From positions 62,001 to 126,000 of the forward strand of contig CATOTG010000007.1 of assembly GCA_951813015.1 (NCBI GenBank): 64,000 bases of DNA, read 5' to 3'. This DNA comes from an uncultured Thermoanaerobaculia bacterium (GTDB lineage Bacteria > Acidobacteriota > Thermoanaerobaculia > Multivoradales > Multivoraceae). The position numbers and the translations under genes are program-made. The notes under the pieces were generated by a model, which saw only the letters and a list, made by a program, of their open reading frames with translations, was not told the origin of the DNA and ran no database searches. This document shows, piece after piece, positions 14,870 to 24,760 of the stretch (positions are counted from its first letter, which is position 1; every line of letters begins with the position of its first letter).

Positions 14870-16621
14870 ATGACCGCCGACACGAACACTTCCAGGCCCC
14901 TCGACTTCATCCGGGAACGAGTGCGCGCCGATGTCGCGGCGGGCAAGCACGGCGGCAATGTCGTCACCCGCTTCCCGCCGGAGCCGAACGGCTACCTCCA
15001 CATCGGCCATGCGAAGGCGATCTGCCTCGACTTCGGGGTCGCCGAGGAGTACGGAGGACACTGCAACCTGCGCTTCGACGATACGAACCCGACCGCGGAA
15101 GACACCGAGTACGTCGACGCGATCGAGCGCGACGTGCGATGGCTCGGCTTCGACTGGGGCGGCGATGCGCTCTATGCGTCGGACTACTTCGACCAGCTCT
15201 ACGAATGGGCAGTCGAGCTGATCCGCAAGGGCAAGGCCTACGTCTGCAGCCTGAGTCCGGAGGAGGCCCGCGCCTACCGCGGACGCTGGAACGAGCCGGG
15301 CCGCGAGAGCCCCTACCGCAACCGGTCCGTCGAGGAGAACCTCGACCTCTTCGAACGGATGAAGAACGGCGAGTTCGCGAACGGAGCGCACACGTTGCGC
15401 GCGAAGATCGACATGTCGTCGTCGAACATGAACCTGCGCGACCCGGTGCTCTACCGGATCCTCCACGCGGAACACCATCGCACGGGCGCCAGGTGGTGCA
15501 TCTACCCCATGTACGACTGGGCCCACGGCCAGTCCGACGCGATCGAGAACGTGACTCACTCCCTGTGCACCCTCGAGTTCGAGGACCACCGGCCGCTGTA
15601 CGACTGGTTTCTCGATCACATCGACGGCATCCACCGGCCAGTGCAGATCGAGTTCGCGCGCCTCAACCTGACCTACACCCTGACCTCCAAGCGCAAGCTC
15701 AGGCGCCTGATCGACGAAGCCCTGGTCGACGGCTGGGACGACCCGCGGATGCCCACGCTGACGGCGCTGCGCCGCCGCGGCTGCCCGCCCGAAGCGATCC
15801 GCGACCTCTGCGCGCGGGTTGGCCTGACGAAGAACGACTCGGTCGTCGACCTGAGCCAGCTCGAGTTCGCGATCCGCAACGAGCTGAACCGGACGGCGCC
15901 GCGGGTCATGGGTGTGCTGCGGCCGCTCAAGATCGTGATCGAGAACTACCCTGACGATCTCGTGGAGGAACTCGACGCGATCAACAACCCGGAGGACGCT
16001 TCGGCGGGCGCCCGCAAGGCGCCGTTCTCCAAGGTGCTCTACATCGAACAGGACGACTTCCGGCGCGACCCGCCGCGGAAGTTCTTCCGGCTCGCGCCGG
16101 GCCGGGAAGTGCGGCTCCGTTACGCCTACTTCATCACCTGCACCGAGGCGATCGAGGACGAGGACGGCAACGTCGTCGAACTCCGCTGCACCTACGATCC
16201 GGCGACCCGCGGCGGCGACGCGCCGGACGGTCGCAAGGTCAAGGCCACCCTGCACTGGGTGTCGGCAGCCCACGCGGTTCCCGCCGAAGTCCGGCTCTAC
16301 GACCGTCTGTTCAACCATCCCAATCCGGCCGCCGCTCCCGGCGAGATCGAGGATCATCTGAACCCCGGGTCGCTTGAGGTTCTGAAGGACTGCCGGCTCG
16401 AACCCAGCCTCGCCGAAGCCGCGCCGGGCGCCCGGGTCCAGTTCGAGCGGCTCGGCTACTTCTGCGTCGACCCGGACAGTACCCCCGACGCGCTGGTGTT
16501 CAACCGGACGGTGACGCTGCGCGACACCTGGGCGAAGATCGAGCGGGCGCAGAAGCAGAAGATGGCCGGAAAGAGACCAGCGGCAGCGGAACCCCCCCGC
16601 ACCCCGGTAAAGCCGGGATGA
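14870..16621 (+). CDS. glnS: Glutaminyl-tRNA synthetase
   Basis: A 583-residue class I synthetase that charges tRNA-Gln. The HIGH motif appears as [18 protein letters not shown], followed by [30 protein letters not shown] and the KMSKS counterpart [10 protein letters not shown]. The C-terminal anticodon-binding beta-barrels are present ([22 protein letters not shown]). The ATG at 14870 gives a typical GlnRS start ([10 protein letters not shown]). Having glnS implies direct glutaminylation, so the gltX product here may be a discriminating GluRS. The C-terminal 20 residues are Lys/Pro/Ala-rich and unconserved. Confidence 0.96.
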   Translation: MTADTNTSRPLDFIRERVRADVAAGKHGGNVVTRFPPEPNGYLHIGHAKAICLDFGVAEEYGGHCNLRFDDTNPTAEDTEYVDAIERDVRWLGFDWGGDALYASDYFDQLYEWAVELIRKGKAYVCSLSPEEARAYRGRWNEPGRESPYRNRSVEENLDLFERMKNGEFANGAHTLRAKIDMSSSNMNLRDPVLYRILHAEHHRTGARWCIYPMYDWAHGQSDAIENVTHSLCTLEFEDHRPLYDWFLDHIDGIHRPVQIEFARLNLTYTLTSKRKLRRLIDEALVDGWDDPRMPTLTALRRRGCPPEAIRDLCARVGLTKNDSVVDLSQLEFAIRNELNRTAPRVMGVLRPLKIVIENYPDDLVEELDAINNPEDASAGARKAPFSKVLYIEQDDFRRDPPRKFFRLAPGREVRLRYAYFITCTEAIEDEDGNVVELRCTYDPATRGGDAPDGRKVKATLHWVSAAHAVPAEVRLYDRLFNHPNPAAAPGEIEDHLNPGSLEVLKDCRLEPSLAEAAPGARVQFERLGYFCVDPDSTPDALVFNRTVTLRDTWAKIERAQKQKMAGKRPAAAEPPRTPVKPG

Positions 16622-16684
16622 CCACCGACCCATCGACCAGGAGGCGCGCGCTCCGGTGCCGGCGACGCCCCGTTCGCACTGCAA

Positions 16685-19600
16685 TCACGGAGTAACGGCG
16701 CCGCCATTTGGCCCACTTCGTCGCACCCGGCTGGCGAGGTCCACGACGTGGGCGCCCGGGCTCGATCCGTAGTCCCGGGGGTGACAGGTCAAGACGACGA
16801 TCTGGATTCTCGCGGCCGCTTCCTCCAGGAGGTCGCGCAGCCACGCCATCCGGCTCTCGTCGGTCTGGGTCAGTTGATCGTCCAGGACGACGAAGGCGCC
16901 CAGGACTTCGGCGATCGAGATCCGAAGCAGCATGGCGATCTGCTCTCTGGCGCCGACGGAGAGCTCGCGGAATCCGCGCTCGGCGCCGGCGAAGCGAATG
17001 CCCGCAACGTCGAGGTCCGGTCCGATCGCCAGGTCGCCGTAGCGACCCCCGGTCAGCGCGGAGACACGGGAGGTCACCGGTTGAACCAGCGCCTTGCCGA
17101 GATGCGCGGTCTCCTGCTTCTCCACTTCCCGCAGCGTCTCGGCCAGGAGCTTCCATCCCTCGTAGTCGACCTCGAGGCTTGCCTCGCGCTCACGGACCGC
17201 CTCGACGGCCTCGCGCGCGTCCACCGCCTGCTCCTCGGCATCGGCGCCGCGGACCTGCTGGAGGGCGCCGCGGCTCACGAGCAGGTCCTCCGAGATCCGC
17301 GCGACCTTCCGCCGGGCCTCCTCGAAGGTCCGCTCCAGCTCCTCGACGTCGGCGCCGGCCCCGTCCGCCGGGACTGGATCGCTTTCCAGAGCCGCCACGA
17401 GCTCGCGACTGCGCTGCACCTCCCTGCGGGCGGTCTCGACGTCCACTCGTTCCAGCGCCTCCTCGTGCACGCGAATCCCGCTCTCCAGACCCGCCAGCGC
17501 CTCACCCTGCGAGGAGCGCTCCCGTCTCGCCTCGTCCCGCTCGGCGCGGGCGGCTGCACGCCGCTGCTCGACATTCAAGGCCTGGCCGCGCGCCTCGTCG
17601 GCCTCCAACGCAGCTTCGGCGCGGATGGCTTCGAGCCGGCTCTCGGCCGCTTCCAGGTTCCGCGCGAGTTCCGCGCCCCGCTTGTCTTCCCCGGCAAGCA
17701 GGCCGCGCCAGTCGAAGTCGGCCCGCTGCAGCTCGACCTTCCCCGCCTCCCGCTGCCTCCGTTCGCGGACGAGGTCCAGATCATCCTGCTTCACCCTCGC
17801 CTGAAGGCGACGGAGGCGCTCCGCCCCCTCGGAGATCCTCTTCTCGACCTCCGCGATCTCCGCGGAAACTACCGCATCCTCCCTCGGCTGCACCTCGAGA
17901 TCCCGGACGTGCTCCTCGACCGACGCGCCTTCCCCGAGCGCCTCGGCCAGGGTTCGGCGAGCTCGGTCCAGATCACCCCGGGCCAGCGCCTCGTCGCGCC
18001 CCAGAGCCTCGATGCCTTCCGCCCGCACCCGCGCCTCGACGGCGCTCCGCCTGCGCTCTTCGGCAGCGGCGAGGAGCGAGTCGGCCCTGCGGCGGACGGC
18101 TTCGAGTTCCGCGACGGAAGCGACACCCGCCTGCTCCAGGAGCGGCCGCCTGACCGCGTCGAGTGCCAGATCGGCGGCGTCGGCAGCCGCGGCGAGTTCC
18201 CGGCCGCCGCCGCGCACCTGCACCCTGCCGAAACCGGGAATGTCGATGCGCAACGCGCGCCGCGCCTCGAACTCCGCGTGCCGGTCCTCTCCTGCCTGCA
18301 CCGGGTCCGCGCCGTCCGCGCGCACCTCGGCCATCGCGCCGGCGAGGATCTCCAGATCGACCACGAGACCCACGGCAAGCCGCTCCTGAGCGATCCGCGA
18401 TTCCGTCTCGAGCCGGTGCAGGCGCCTGATCTGCTCCGCGTCCGGCGCCCGAAGATCGACAGCCGCCCTCCGCAGTGAAGCCGCCTCCTCTTCGGCGGCC
18501 TTTGCCGCGGCGGCGTTCTGTTGCGCTTCCTCGACCTGTCGAGCGAGCCGCTTCACCTTCCGGCAGGCGGCCAGGCAACGGGCGGTGAGGCTCTCCACCC
18601 GGAGGTCCCCCAGCCGGCGCCGGTCGGACTCGCCCGCCTGTTCCGCCACGACGATCAGGGCCCGCGTCCGGGAGAGTCGCTCCTCCTTCTGCTCGATTCC
18701 GAAGTCCAGCGCCCCGATTTCCCGGTCGAGTTCGAGGAACCGCTTCGCGTCCGAGACCAACCGGTCGAACTCCTCCTGTCGACGCACGATCTCGATGCGC
18801 TCGTTCTCCGCCTCCTGCTCACGCAACCGCCGGCCCTGCTCGTCGCCACCGGTCTCGACCTCGCGCACACGTTGGCGCGCCACCTCCAGCTGCGCGTCGA
18901 GACGGTCGACCTCGCGTTCCAGCTCGGCATGCCGGCCCGACAGTGAACCGATTCGCCGGCGCACCTCCTCGGCGGCCGCGAGCTTCTCGCCACGTGTTCG
19001 CATCGCCTTCTCGATTCGCGCCAGTTCCTCCTCGGCAGCGCGGAGTCCCGTTCGCGCCTGCTCCACTTCCCCGAGCCAGGCGGCTGCCGCTCGCGCCGCG
19101 TCCAACGTCCGCGCCGCTGTCGCGGCGACGGTTTCCGCCGCGGTCTGCTCCTGCTGCAGTTCCTTCACCCGAAGGTGAACACGCTGGCTCTGCTCCCGCT
19201 GCGCCAGCACCTCCTGCTGGCGTTCCTCGGCAGCCAGACGTTCCTGCCTCAGTTGCGTCCACGGCGACGTCCGACCGCTGCGCCGCCGCCCGGTGGCCGT
19301 ATACGCCTCGTCGACCTTCCCCTGCACCGCCAGGAGCAACTTCTTCAGCCGGGGATCCTCCGCCAGACCCTCGAGCGCCCGCATGAGCTGCTCGCGTCCG
19401 GAATCCGTCGGATCGTCGGTCAGGCTGCGTTCGAGGATTCCGGTCACCTCGTCCTGGCGGCCCAGGAGGGCAGTCGTGATCAGGGTGCTCGGCATTCCCC
19501 GCGGGCCGCCCCGGCCCCCGGGCTTCCTCGCTCCCCAGCCCAGCATGTCGGTCAACCTGCCGTCGACTTCGCGGCCCCTGCTTTCCGTTCGAAAGTCGCG

Positions 19601-19909
19601 GCCGTCGCGGGAGAACTCCAGCAGGGACTGGCCGCCGCCGACCTTGAAGGTCTTGCGGACCCGCCAAAGGCGCTGATCCTCCTGCTCGAAGGTCAACGCG
19701 ACCCTCGGCGGCGCGTCGCCGTGCCAGTCGTTCAAGACACCCGCGGCACTCGAACCGGACTGCAGCAGAAGCACCGCCCGCACCGCTTCCGCAAGGGTCG
19801 ACTTGCCGAGCTCGTTCGGACCGTGGAGCACGTTCAGGCCGGGTCGCAAGTCGACCGAAGCCTCGGCGATGCCCGCGCAGTCGACGACCTCGAGGCGGCG
19901 GATCCACAC
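16685..19909 (-). CDS. SbcC/YhaN-like coiled-coil ATPase
   Basis: A 1074-residue SMC-like ATPase. The N-terminal half-domain has Walker A HGPNELGKSTLAEAV and a Q-loop region (TALLGRQDEV). A very long charged central region (about 170-900) is coiled-coil in character. The C-terminal half-domain has signature LSVGAREQIAMLLRISIAEV and Walker B AFVVLDDQLTQTD. FKVGGGQSLLEF, which follows the second beta strands, also matches the YhaN/AAA_23 type. It starts 4 bp after the phosphoesterase stop and should form an SbcC-SbcD-like complex acting on DNA ends or hairpins. No zinc-hook CxxC is seen in the central part, as in YhaN rather than Rad50. Confidence 0.88.
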   Translation of the reverse strand: MWIRRLEVVDCAGIAEASVDLRPGLNVLHGPNELGKSTLAEAVRAVLLLQSGSSAAGVLNDWHGDAPPRVALTFEQEDQRLWRVRKTFKVGGGQSLLEFSRDGRDFRTESRGREVDGRLTDMLGWGARKPGGRGGPRGMPSTLITTALLGRQDEVTGILERSLTDDPTDSGREQLMRALEGLAEDPRLKKLLLAVQGKVDEAYTATGRRRSGRTSPWTQLRQERLAAEERQQEVLAQREQSQRVHLRVKELQQEQTAAETVAATAARTLDAARAAAAWLGEVEQARTGLRAAEEELARIEKAMRTRGEKLAAAEEVRRRIGSLSGRHAELEREVDRLDAQLEVARQRVREVETGGDEQGRRLREQEAENERIEIVRRQEEFDRLVSDAKRFLELDREIGALDFGIEQKEERLSRTRALIVVAEQAGESDRRRLGDLRVESLTARCLAACRKVKRLARQVEEAQQNAAAAKAAEEEAASLRRAAVDLRAPDAEQIRRLHRLETESRIAQERLAVGLVVDLEILAGAMAEVRADGADPVQAGEDRHAEFEARRALRIDIPGFGRVQVRGGGRELAAAADAADLALDAVRRPLLEQAGVASVAELEAVRRRADSLLAAAEERRRSAVEARVRAEGIEALGRDEALARGDLDRARRTLAEALGEGASVEEHVRDLEVQPREDAVVSAEIAEVEKRISEGAERLRRLQARVKQDDLDLVRERRQREAGKVELQRADFDWRGLLAGEDKRGAELARNLEAAESRLEAIRAEAALEADEARGQALNVEQRRAAARAERDEARRERSSQGEALAGLESGIRVHEEALERVDVETARREVQRSRELVAALESDPVPADGAGADVEELERTFEEARRKVARISEDLLVSRGALQQVRGADAEEQAVDAREAVEAVREREASLEVDYEGWKLLAETLREVEKQETAHLGKALVQPVTSRVSALTGGRYGDLAIGPDLDVAGIRFAGAERGFRELSVGAREQIAMLLRISIAEVLGAFVVLDDQLTQTDESRMAWLRDLLEEAAARIQIVVLTCHPRDYGSSPGAHVVDLASRVRRSGPNGGAVTP

Positions 19910-19913
19910 GGCG

Positions 19914-21041
19914 TCAGGCCTGTTCCCGCGCCAGCCGGTACAGGTGATGAAGCGCCCGGTCCGCCACTTCCGGACGGGTTCGGCGGTGCTCGCGCAAACG
20001 CTCGACGGCCGCTTCCAGCACCGGCATGTCGCTCGCGAGGTCGATTGGCGCCGAGGCTTCCAGACGGAGACCGCGCCGCTCGACCTCGAGCACGCCGACC
20101 TTGGGCGTCGACGCCCACGAACCGCCCAACCCGGTCAGGATGCGCTCAGCCTCGTCGTACTCCGCCATCGGCAGCTCCATCTCCAGCACGAGCCTGAGGA
20201 CCGTCTTGCGGAGGTTCGGCTCAGCCTTCAGGCGGCGGAGCTCGTCCATCGACCGACACGTCTCTTCCCGCCAGTTCCAGGTTCCGACGCGTTCCCGCCG
20301 CACCAGGGCGCGCCGCCGCCGGTCCAGAGGAAAGAACACGATCGCCACATGACCGGCATCCCGCTCGCCGAAGGTCATCGCCTCCGGCGTGCCGGGGTAC
20401 ACGGTCGGCGCGGCCGCCTCCGGCTCGACCTCCCGAAACCCGTGGGTGTCGCCAAGGGCGAGGTAGTCGAACCCCCGCGCGTCGGCGCTGCCGCGGGCGA
20501 TCGGGAAGTTCGTCTCGTGCCCCTCGATATCGAAGGTCTGGCCGTGGACCATGCCGATGCGAATCCGCTCGTCCCCGGGGGCCCGACACGGCAACGAAGC
20601 GACGAGGTCCGTCTGCCCGGCGCGGGATTGGCAAGGGCTGGCGCAGAGGACGGCATCCTCGCCGATGGGCAGCTCCCATCCGCTCCGGTCCACGACGTGG
20701 ACATGGCCCGGCAGTCCCTGGCGGAACGGGTGGGCGGCGTCGTACACGGACCTCCGCACGATGGGGTCGTGGTTGCCCGGCAACAGGACGACGGGCCGGC
20801 GCCAGTCCCGCCGGCGGAACTCGTCCAGGAGTCCCTTCCACCACACATCTTCGGGCGCCGGCACGTCGAACAGGTCGCCCGCGCACAGGACGGCGTCCAC
20901 TTCGTACCCTTCCGCCTGTTCGAGAATCCGGCGGACGACCTGAAGCCGGGCCCGGGTCAGGCGCTTCTCCTGGTCCTTCCCGAACCGCGAAAACCGTCGC
21001 CCCAGATGCCAGTCGGCCGTGTGCAGCAGCTTGAGCGCCAC
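19914..21041 (-). CDS. SbcD/YhaO-like metallophosphoesterase (DNA repair exonuclease)
   Basis: A 375-residue calcineurin-like nuclease. The metal-binding motifs are LLHTADWHLGRRFS, VLCAGDLFDVPAP, VVLLPGNHDPIV, MVHGQTFDIEGHE and LALGDTHGFREV. It is the probable nuclease partner of the ATPase that follows 4 bp downstream. A GTG start was chosen because GGAGGAG lies eight bases before it. The same frame is open far upstream, however. An ATG at 21068 or even 21407 would add an N-terminal extension, the latter made of RPGIx pentapeptides from the tandem array. Confidence 0.9.
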   Translation of the reverse strand: MALKLLHTADWHLGRRFSRFGKDQEKRLTRARLQVVRRILEQAEGYEVDAVLCAGDLFDVPAPEDVWWKGLLDEFRRRDWRRPVVLLPGNHDPIVRRSVYDAAHPFRQGLPGHVHVVDRSGWELPIGEDAVLCASPCQSRAGQTDLVASLPCRAPGDERIRIGMVHGQTFDIEGHETNFPIARGSADARGFDYLALGDTHGFREVEPEAAAPTVYPGTPEAMTFGERDAGHVAIVFFPLDRRRRALVRRERVGTWNWREETCRSMDELRRLKAEPNLRKTVLRLVLEMELPMAEYDEAERILTGLGGSWASTPKVGVLEVERRGLRLEASAPIDLASDMPVLEAAVERLREHRRTRPEVADRALHHLYRLAREQA

Positions 21042-21120
21042 GTCATTCTCCTCCCCAAGGTGAACCATTTCCCGGCCCGGCGTCATTCGGCAACCTTTCG
21101 CCCGGTACCCGTGCCGCCCG

Positions 21121-21420
21121 ATCCCAGGCCGCTCGATCCCAAGCCGCTCGATCCCAGGCCGCTCGATTCCACGCCGCTCAATCCCAGGCCGCCCGATCCC
21201 GGGCCGCCCGATCCCGGGCCGCCCGATCCCGGGCCGCCCGATCCCGGGCCGCTTGATCCCGGGCCGCTTGATCCCGGGCCGCTTGATCCCGGGCCGCTTG
21301 ATCCCGGGCCGCTTGATCCCGGGCCGCTTGATCCCGGGCCGCTGGATCCCGGGCCGCTCGATCCCGGGCCGCTCGATCCAGGGCCGCTCGATCCCGTGCC
21401 CCGGCATCCAGGCCCGGAGC
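21121..21420. repeat. Tandem array of a 15-bp unit, about 20 copies
   Basis: Units of ATCCCGGGCCGCTTG and close variants run without spacers. There are eighteen clear copies and two degenerate ones. The outer units vary most (ATCCCAGGCCGCTCG at the left end), while the middle is nearly uniform. Each central unit contains the palindrome CCCGGG. The array fills most of the 439-bp gap between the SNF2 helicase and the phosphoesterase. Since 15 is a multiple of three it reads as pentapeptides on either strand; no gene is assigned to it. Confidence 0.95.
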
Positions 21421-21480
21421 GCCGGCGGGTCGGATCTCGCTGAGCCGGCGGTCTTCGAGCGAACTTTCGGCGCGCAGGGA

Positions 21481-24400
21481 TCATCCGATGACGAACTCCG
21501 CGGTGAGCAGCCTTTCCGTCTCGGGCTTGCGGTAGCGGCGACCGTGAGCATGAGCCAGCCAGCGGCGATAGGTCTCGTCATCGCCCGCCGCCAGTCCTTC
21601 GATCCGGGCGTCCAGAGCCTCGATCCTGCGCTCGACGGCGCGCGCCTCGGCTTCGGCTCTGGCTCGGTTCTGCGCGCCCATCGCGCCGTCCCGGCGACCT
21701 TCGGCGGCCGCGAGACGAGCGCTCTCGCGGCGCCGGTCGCGCCGCAGGACGAGGAGACGATCGGCCAGATACTGATCCAGCTGGTCCATCGCCGCTTCGA
21801 AGCTCGCCTGATCGTCCCCGGCCCCGCCGGCCTGCTCCAGGAAGAGCTCCTCCTCGACCACGTCGTCCAGGTGGTCCGCAGTGACCTCCAACGGCGGTCG
21901 GAACTCGCCGACGTCAACACAGGGCTGACGCAGCAGGTCGAGCGCGGCCGCCGCCGGACGCAGCACCTCCGCGTCCTCGAACACGGCGGTGACACACAAC
22001 CGGTCCTCGCGCTCGAAGCGGGCATTCGTCACCCGGGTCAGGGCCAGCCGCCCGCGGCCGCCTCGCCGCCGTCGGAGTGTTTCCGGCGCCGCCGCGGCAA
22101 GGTCGAACCGGACCCTGAAATGGCCGCTGCCCGCGGTGCGCGCCTCCTCCACCGCCGCCCGGATCAGTGGATGGCCGGGATGGAGCGACTCGGCGTCGCC
22201 CAGGTCGCGCGCCGGGCCCAGGCCGATGGAGACGCCATCGACCAGACAGGAGGGCAACGACCTGGAGGCCCGGACGTGAATCAGGCGACGACCCTCCCGC
22301 TGGCTCCGGCCCCAGGAAATCCCCCTGGCATCCAGAAACGCCGTCGCCACCCGCTCGAGTTCGGCGTCGAGGTCGGCGAGCGTCGCCGGCAGTTCGGACT
22401 CGATGCCGCGGAAGACGTCGCGGACGGACTCGTCGAGCTGCTTCTCGATCAGGGCGGTCGTGCGCTCGCGCACCTGTTCGAGCTGCTGCCTGCGCTCCTC
22501 CAGCTCATCCCGGAGGCGGCGCAGCTCGTCCTCGACCTCCCGCACCGACCTGGACCGATCCCAGATCCGCCGCATCTGCGCCTCGAAGTCCGGCCCCAGC
22601 GCGGAAGCGAGTTGATCGGACGAGTCGCCGCGCGGCGTCTGCAGCACGACGTCCGACATGTCGAGCACCTTGCCGAACAGGTCGAGCTTCGTGCCGAGAA
22701 TGTCGAGGGTGAGCCGCTGGGCCTCGTTGTCCTTCGCCAGGAAGTTGATCACCGTGACGTCCCGCTCCTGCCCGTAACGGTGGCAGCGGCCTATCCTCTG
22801 CTCGATGCGCTGAGGGTTCCAGGGCAGGTCATAGTTCACCAGGGTGTCGCAGAACTGGAGGTTCAGGCCCTTGGCGCCGGCCTCCGACGAGATGAAGACC
22901 CTGGATCGGGTGCGGAACTCGTGGACCAGGGCCAGGCGAACCGCGACCGTGGGACTCGGCCGCAGCCGCGGCTCGATATCGCACTCCACATCTTCGCGCC
23001 AGGCCCGGAGCGCCTCCGCCGCGCGCGGCGAATCGTTGGCGCCGCTAAACAGGGTGATGTCGGCCTCCACGAGGTCCGTCCGCTCGAGCAGCAGGTCGCG
23101 CAGGTACCGCTGGGTGGTCAGGGATTCCGTGAACACGACGACCTTGCGCCGCCCTTCGGGCCGCTCAAGAACCAGGCGCACCGCCTCCACCAGGCTCGCG
23201 GCCTTGCTGTCCCGCGGGAGGCACCGGGCGCGGCGAACGAAGCTCTCGACCCGCTCCAGTTCCGCCCGCACGGCCGTCGGATCGATCGCGGGCGCATCGG
23301 CGGGCGCATCAGCGAGCGCATCGACGGGGCCATCGACGGGGCCATCGACGGGGCCATCGGCGGGTGCATCGGCGGAGCCATCGACGGGGCCATCGGCGGG
23401 CGCATCGGCGGAGCCATCGACGGGCGCATCGACGGGGCCACCGACGGGGCCATCGACGGGCGCGGCGACGGGGCCATCGACGGGCGTATCGCCGAGCGCA
23501 TCGGCGGGCGCATCGACGGAGCCATCGACGGGCGCATCGGCGGGGGCCTCGGCGGGGGCCTCGACGGGGCCACCGACGGGGCCATCGCCGAATGCCGGCG
23601 CACCGGCTTCGGCCTCCGAATCCGCACCGTTCTCCTCCAGATCGGCCGCGAAAGACGGCTCGCTGTCGGCGCCGGCCGCCCCGCCGTCGGCGAGCATCCC
23701 GCGCAGGCGCGCGCCGACCCGCTCCAGACTGTCGGCCAGCGCCGCGGTCGACGAGGCCATTCTCCGGTGGAAGCCCAGCAGCAGCAACTGCCGCGAGCTG
23801 CCGCTGAAGGCGTGCAGCGTCGGCTCCAGCAGATAGGCCGTCACGTCGTCGTACAGAGCGCGCTCCTCGGCGCTCATCGTGTACTCGAACAACTGGGCGC
23901 GCCTTCCCACGAACGGCTTGTCGAGGAACTCCTGGGCCTGCCGGCGAAGGGTCCGCTGGACCACGACGCCAAGCCGCCTTCGGAGCTCCCCGGCCTGCTC
24001 GACGACGAGCTGCCGCCCCGCATCGTCGGCGCAGAAGACATCCTCGAAGACCGGTTTCGAGCCCAGCAGCGTGCCGGTGCGGTCGATGTACTGGACCAGC
24101 CCCCAGAGTTCGGCCAGGGAATTCTGGATCGGCGTCGCGGTCAAAAGAAGCACCGGGGCGACGCCGATGATCTGGCGCAGGCGGTGGGCGACCTGCGCGT
24201 AACGGCTGTCCTCATCGTAGGCGCCGTAGCGGTCGAACCGCCGGTGAATGGCGGCGAAGACCTCGTGAGCCTCGTCGATCAGGCAGAGGTCGAACGGCGG
24301 CGCATTGCGCAGCCGCTCGAATCCGCCGGCGCCTCCTGCGTACTCCCGCCCAACGAGGAACACGCCAGGCGCATCGAGATCGACCGCCGGATCCGCGGCC

Positions 24401-24738
24401 TCGACCGCCTCGATCCCGAACAGCGTGTACAACTCGCTCTGCCACTGGCCGAGCAACGGGCGCGGCAGCACGATGAGGATTCTCTCGGCGCCCTCAGCCA
24501 TCAGCTGGGCGATGACGAGGCCGGCCTCGATCGTCTTGCCCAGGCCCACCTCGTCGGCGAGGATGCAGCCTCCTTCCGGAATGCGGCGCAACGCGAACAT
24601 GACCGCGTCGATCTGGTGCGGGTTCGGGTCGACCCGCGCACGCCGCTGCGAAGCGACCTGGCGCCGGCGCTCGCCGGCCCGGCGGGCGCGGACGAGCTCC
24701 TCCGCGAAGTACCGGCGGTGGATCGGATGAACCGGCAT
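21481..24738 (-). CDS. SNF2/RapA-like DEAD/DEAH helicase
   Basis: A 1085-residue superfamily 2 ATPase. Motif I is LADEVGLGKTIEAG, motif II LCLIDEAHEVF, motif III LLLTATPIQNSL. The C-terminal lobe has VVFTESLTTQRYL, GAKGLNLQFCDTLVNYDLPW and motif VI QRIGRCHRYGQ. A C-terminal extension of about 350 residues contains charged coiled-coil segments and probably a nucleic-acid or protein contact region. Between the two helicase lobes lies a roughly 100-residue insertion of Pro-Val-Asp-Gly type repeats encoded by a 12-bp minisatellite. It starts 22 bp after gltX and precedes the SbcD/SbcC-like pair, so it may belong to the same DNA-processing unit. Bacterial relatives occur both as RNA polymerase recycling factors and in defence loci. 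Confidence 0.88.
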   Translation of the reverse strand: MPVHPIHRRYFAEELVRARRAGERRRQVASQRRARVDPNPHQIDAVMFALRRIPEGGCILADEVGLGKTIEAGLVIAQLMAEGAERILIVLPRPLLGQWQSELYTLFGIEAVEAADPAVDLDAPGVFLVGREYAGGAGGFERLRNAPPFDLCLIDEAHEVFAAIHRRFDRYGAYDEDSRYAQVAHRLRQIIGVAPVLLLTATPIQNSLAELWGLVQYIDRTGTLLGSKPVFEDVFCADDAGRQLVVEQAGELRRRLGVVVQRTLRRQAQEFLDKPFVGRRAQLFEYTMSAEERALYDDVTAYLLEPTLHAFSGSSRQLLLLGFHRRMASSTAALADSLERVGARLRGMLADGGAAGADSEPSFAADLEENGADSEAEAGAPAFGDGPVGGPVEAPAEAPADAPVDGSVDAPADALGDTPVDGPVAAPVDGPVGGPVDAPVDGSADAPADGPVDGSADAPADGPVDGPVDGPVDALADAPADAPAIDPTAVRAELERVESFVRRARCLPRDSKAASLVEAVRLVLERPEGRRKVVVFTESLTTQRYLRDLLLERTDLVEADITLFSGANDSPRAAEALRAWREDVECDIEPRLRPSPTVAVRLALVHEFRTRSRVFISSEAGAKGLNLQFCDTLVNYDLPWNPQRIEQRIGRCHRYGQERDVTVINFLAKDNEAQRLTLDILGTKLDLFGKVLDMSDVVLQTPRGDSSDQLASALGPDFEAQMRRIWDRSRSVREVEDELRRLRDELEERRQQLEQVRERTTALIEKQLDESVRDVFRGIESELPATLADLDAELERVATAFLDARGISWGRSQREGRRLIHVRASRSLPSCLVDGVSIGLGPARDLGDAESLHPGHPLIRAAVEEARTAGSGHFRVRFDLAAAAPETLRRRRGGRGRLALTRVTNARFEREDRLCVTAVFEDAEVLRPAAAALDLLRQPCVDVGEFRPPLEVTADHLDDVVEEELFLEQAGGAGDDQASFEAAMDQLDQYLADRLLVLRRDRRRESARLAAAEGRRDGAMGAQNRARAEAEARAVERRIEALDARIEGLAAGDDETYRRWLAHAHGRRYRKPETERLLTAEFVIG
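23289..23589 (-). repeat. 12-bp coding minisatellite in the helicase gene
   Basis: About 25 imperfect copies of GGGGCCATCGAC (plus strand) encode four-residue units such as PVDG, PADA and PVDA on the minus strand, at about residues 380-485. The unit keeps the reading frame. It marks the linker between the two RecA-like lobes. Confidence 0.85.
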
Positions 24739-24760
24739 GAACGCCGCGTCTGCTCGGGTC

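Noticed and set aside
21121..21420. Possible CRISPR array
   Set aside because: The 15-bp units are contiguous with no spacers, and no cas genes are present.
16685..24738. A DISARM, Wadjet or Lamassu defence system
   Set aside because: Their marker genes (for example DUF1998, JetABC-like or LmuA) are absent; only helicase, nuclease and ATPase are present.
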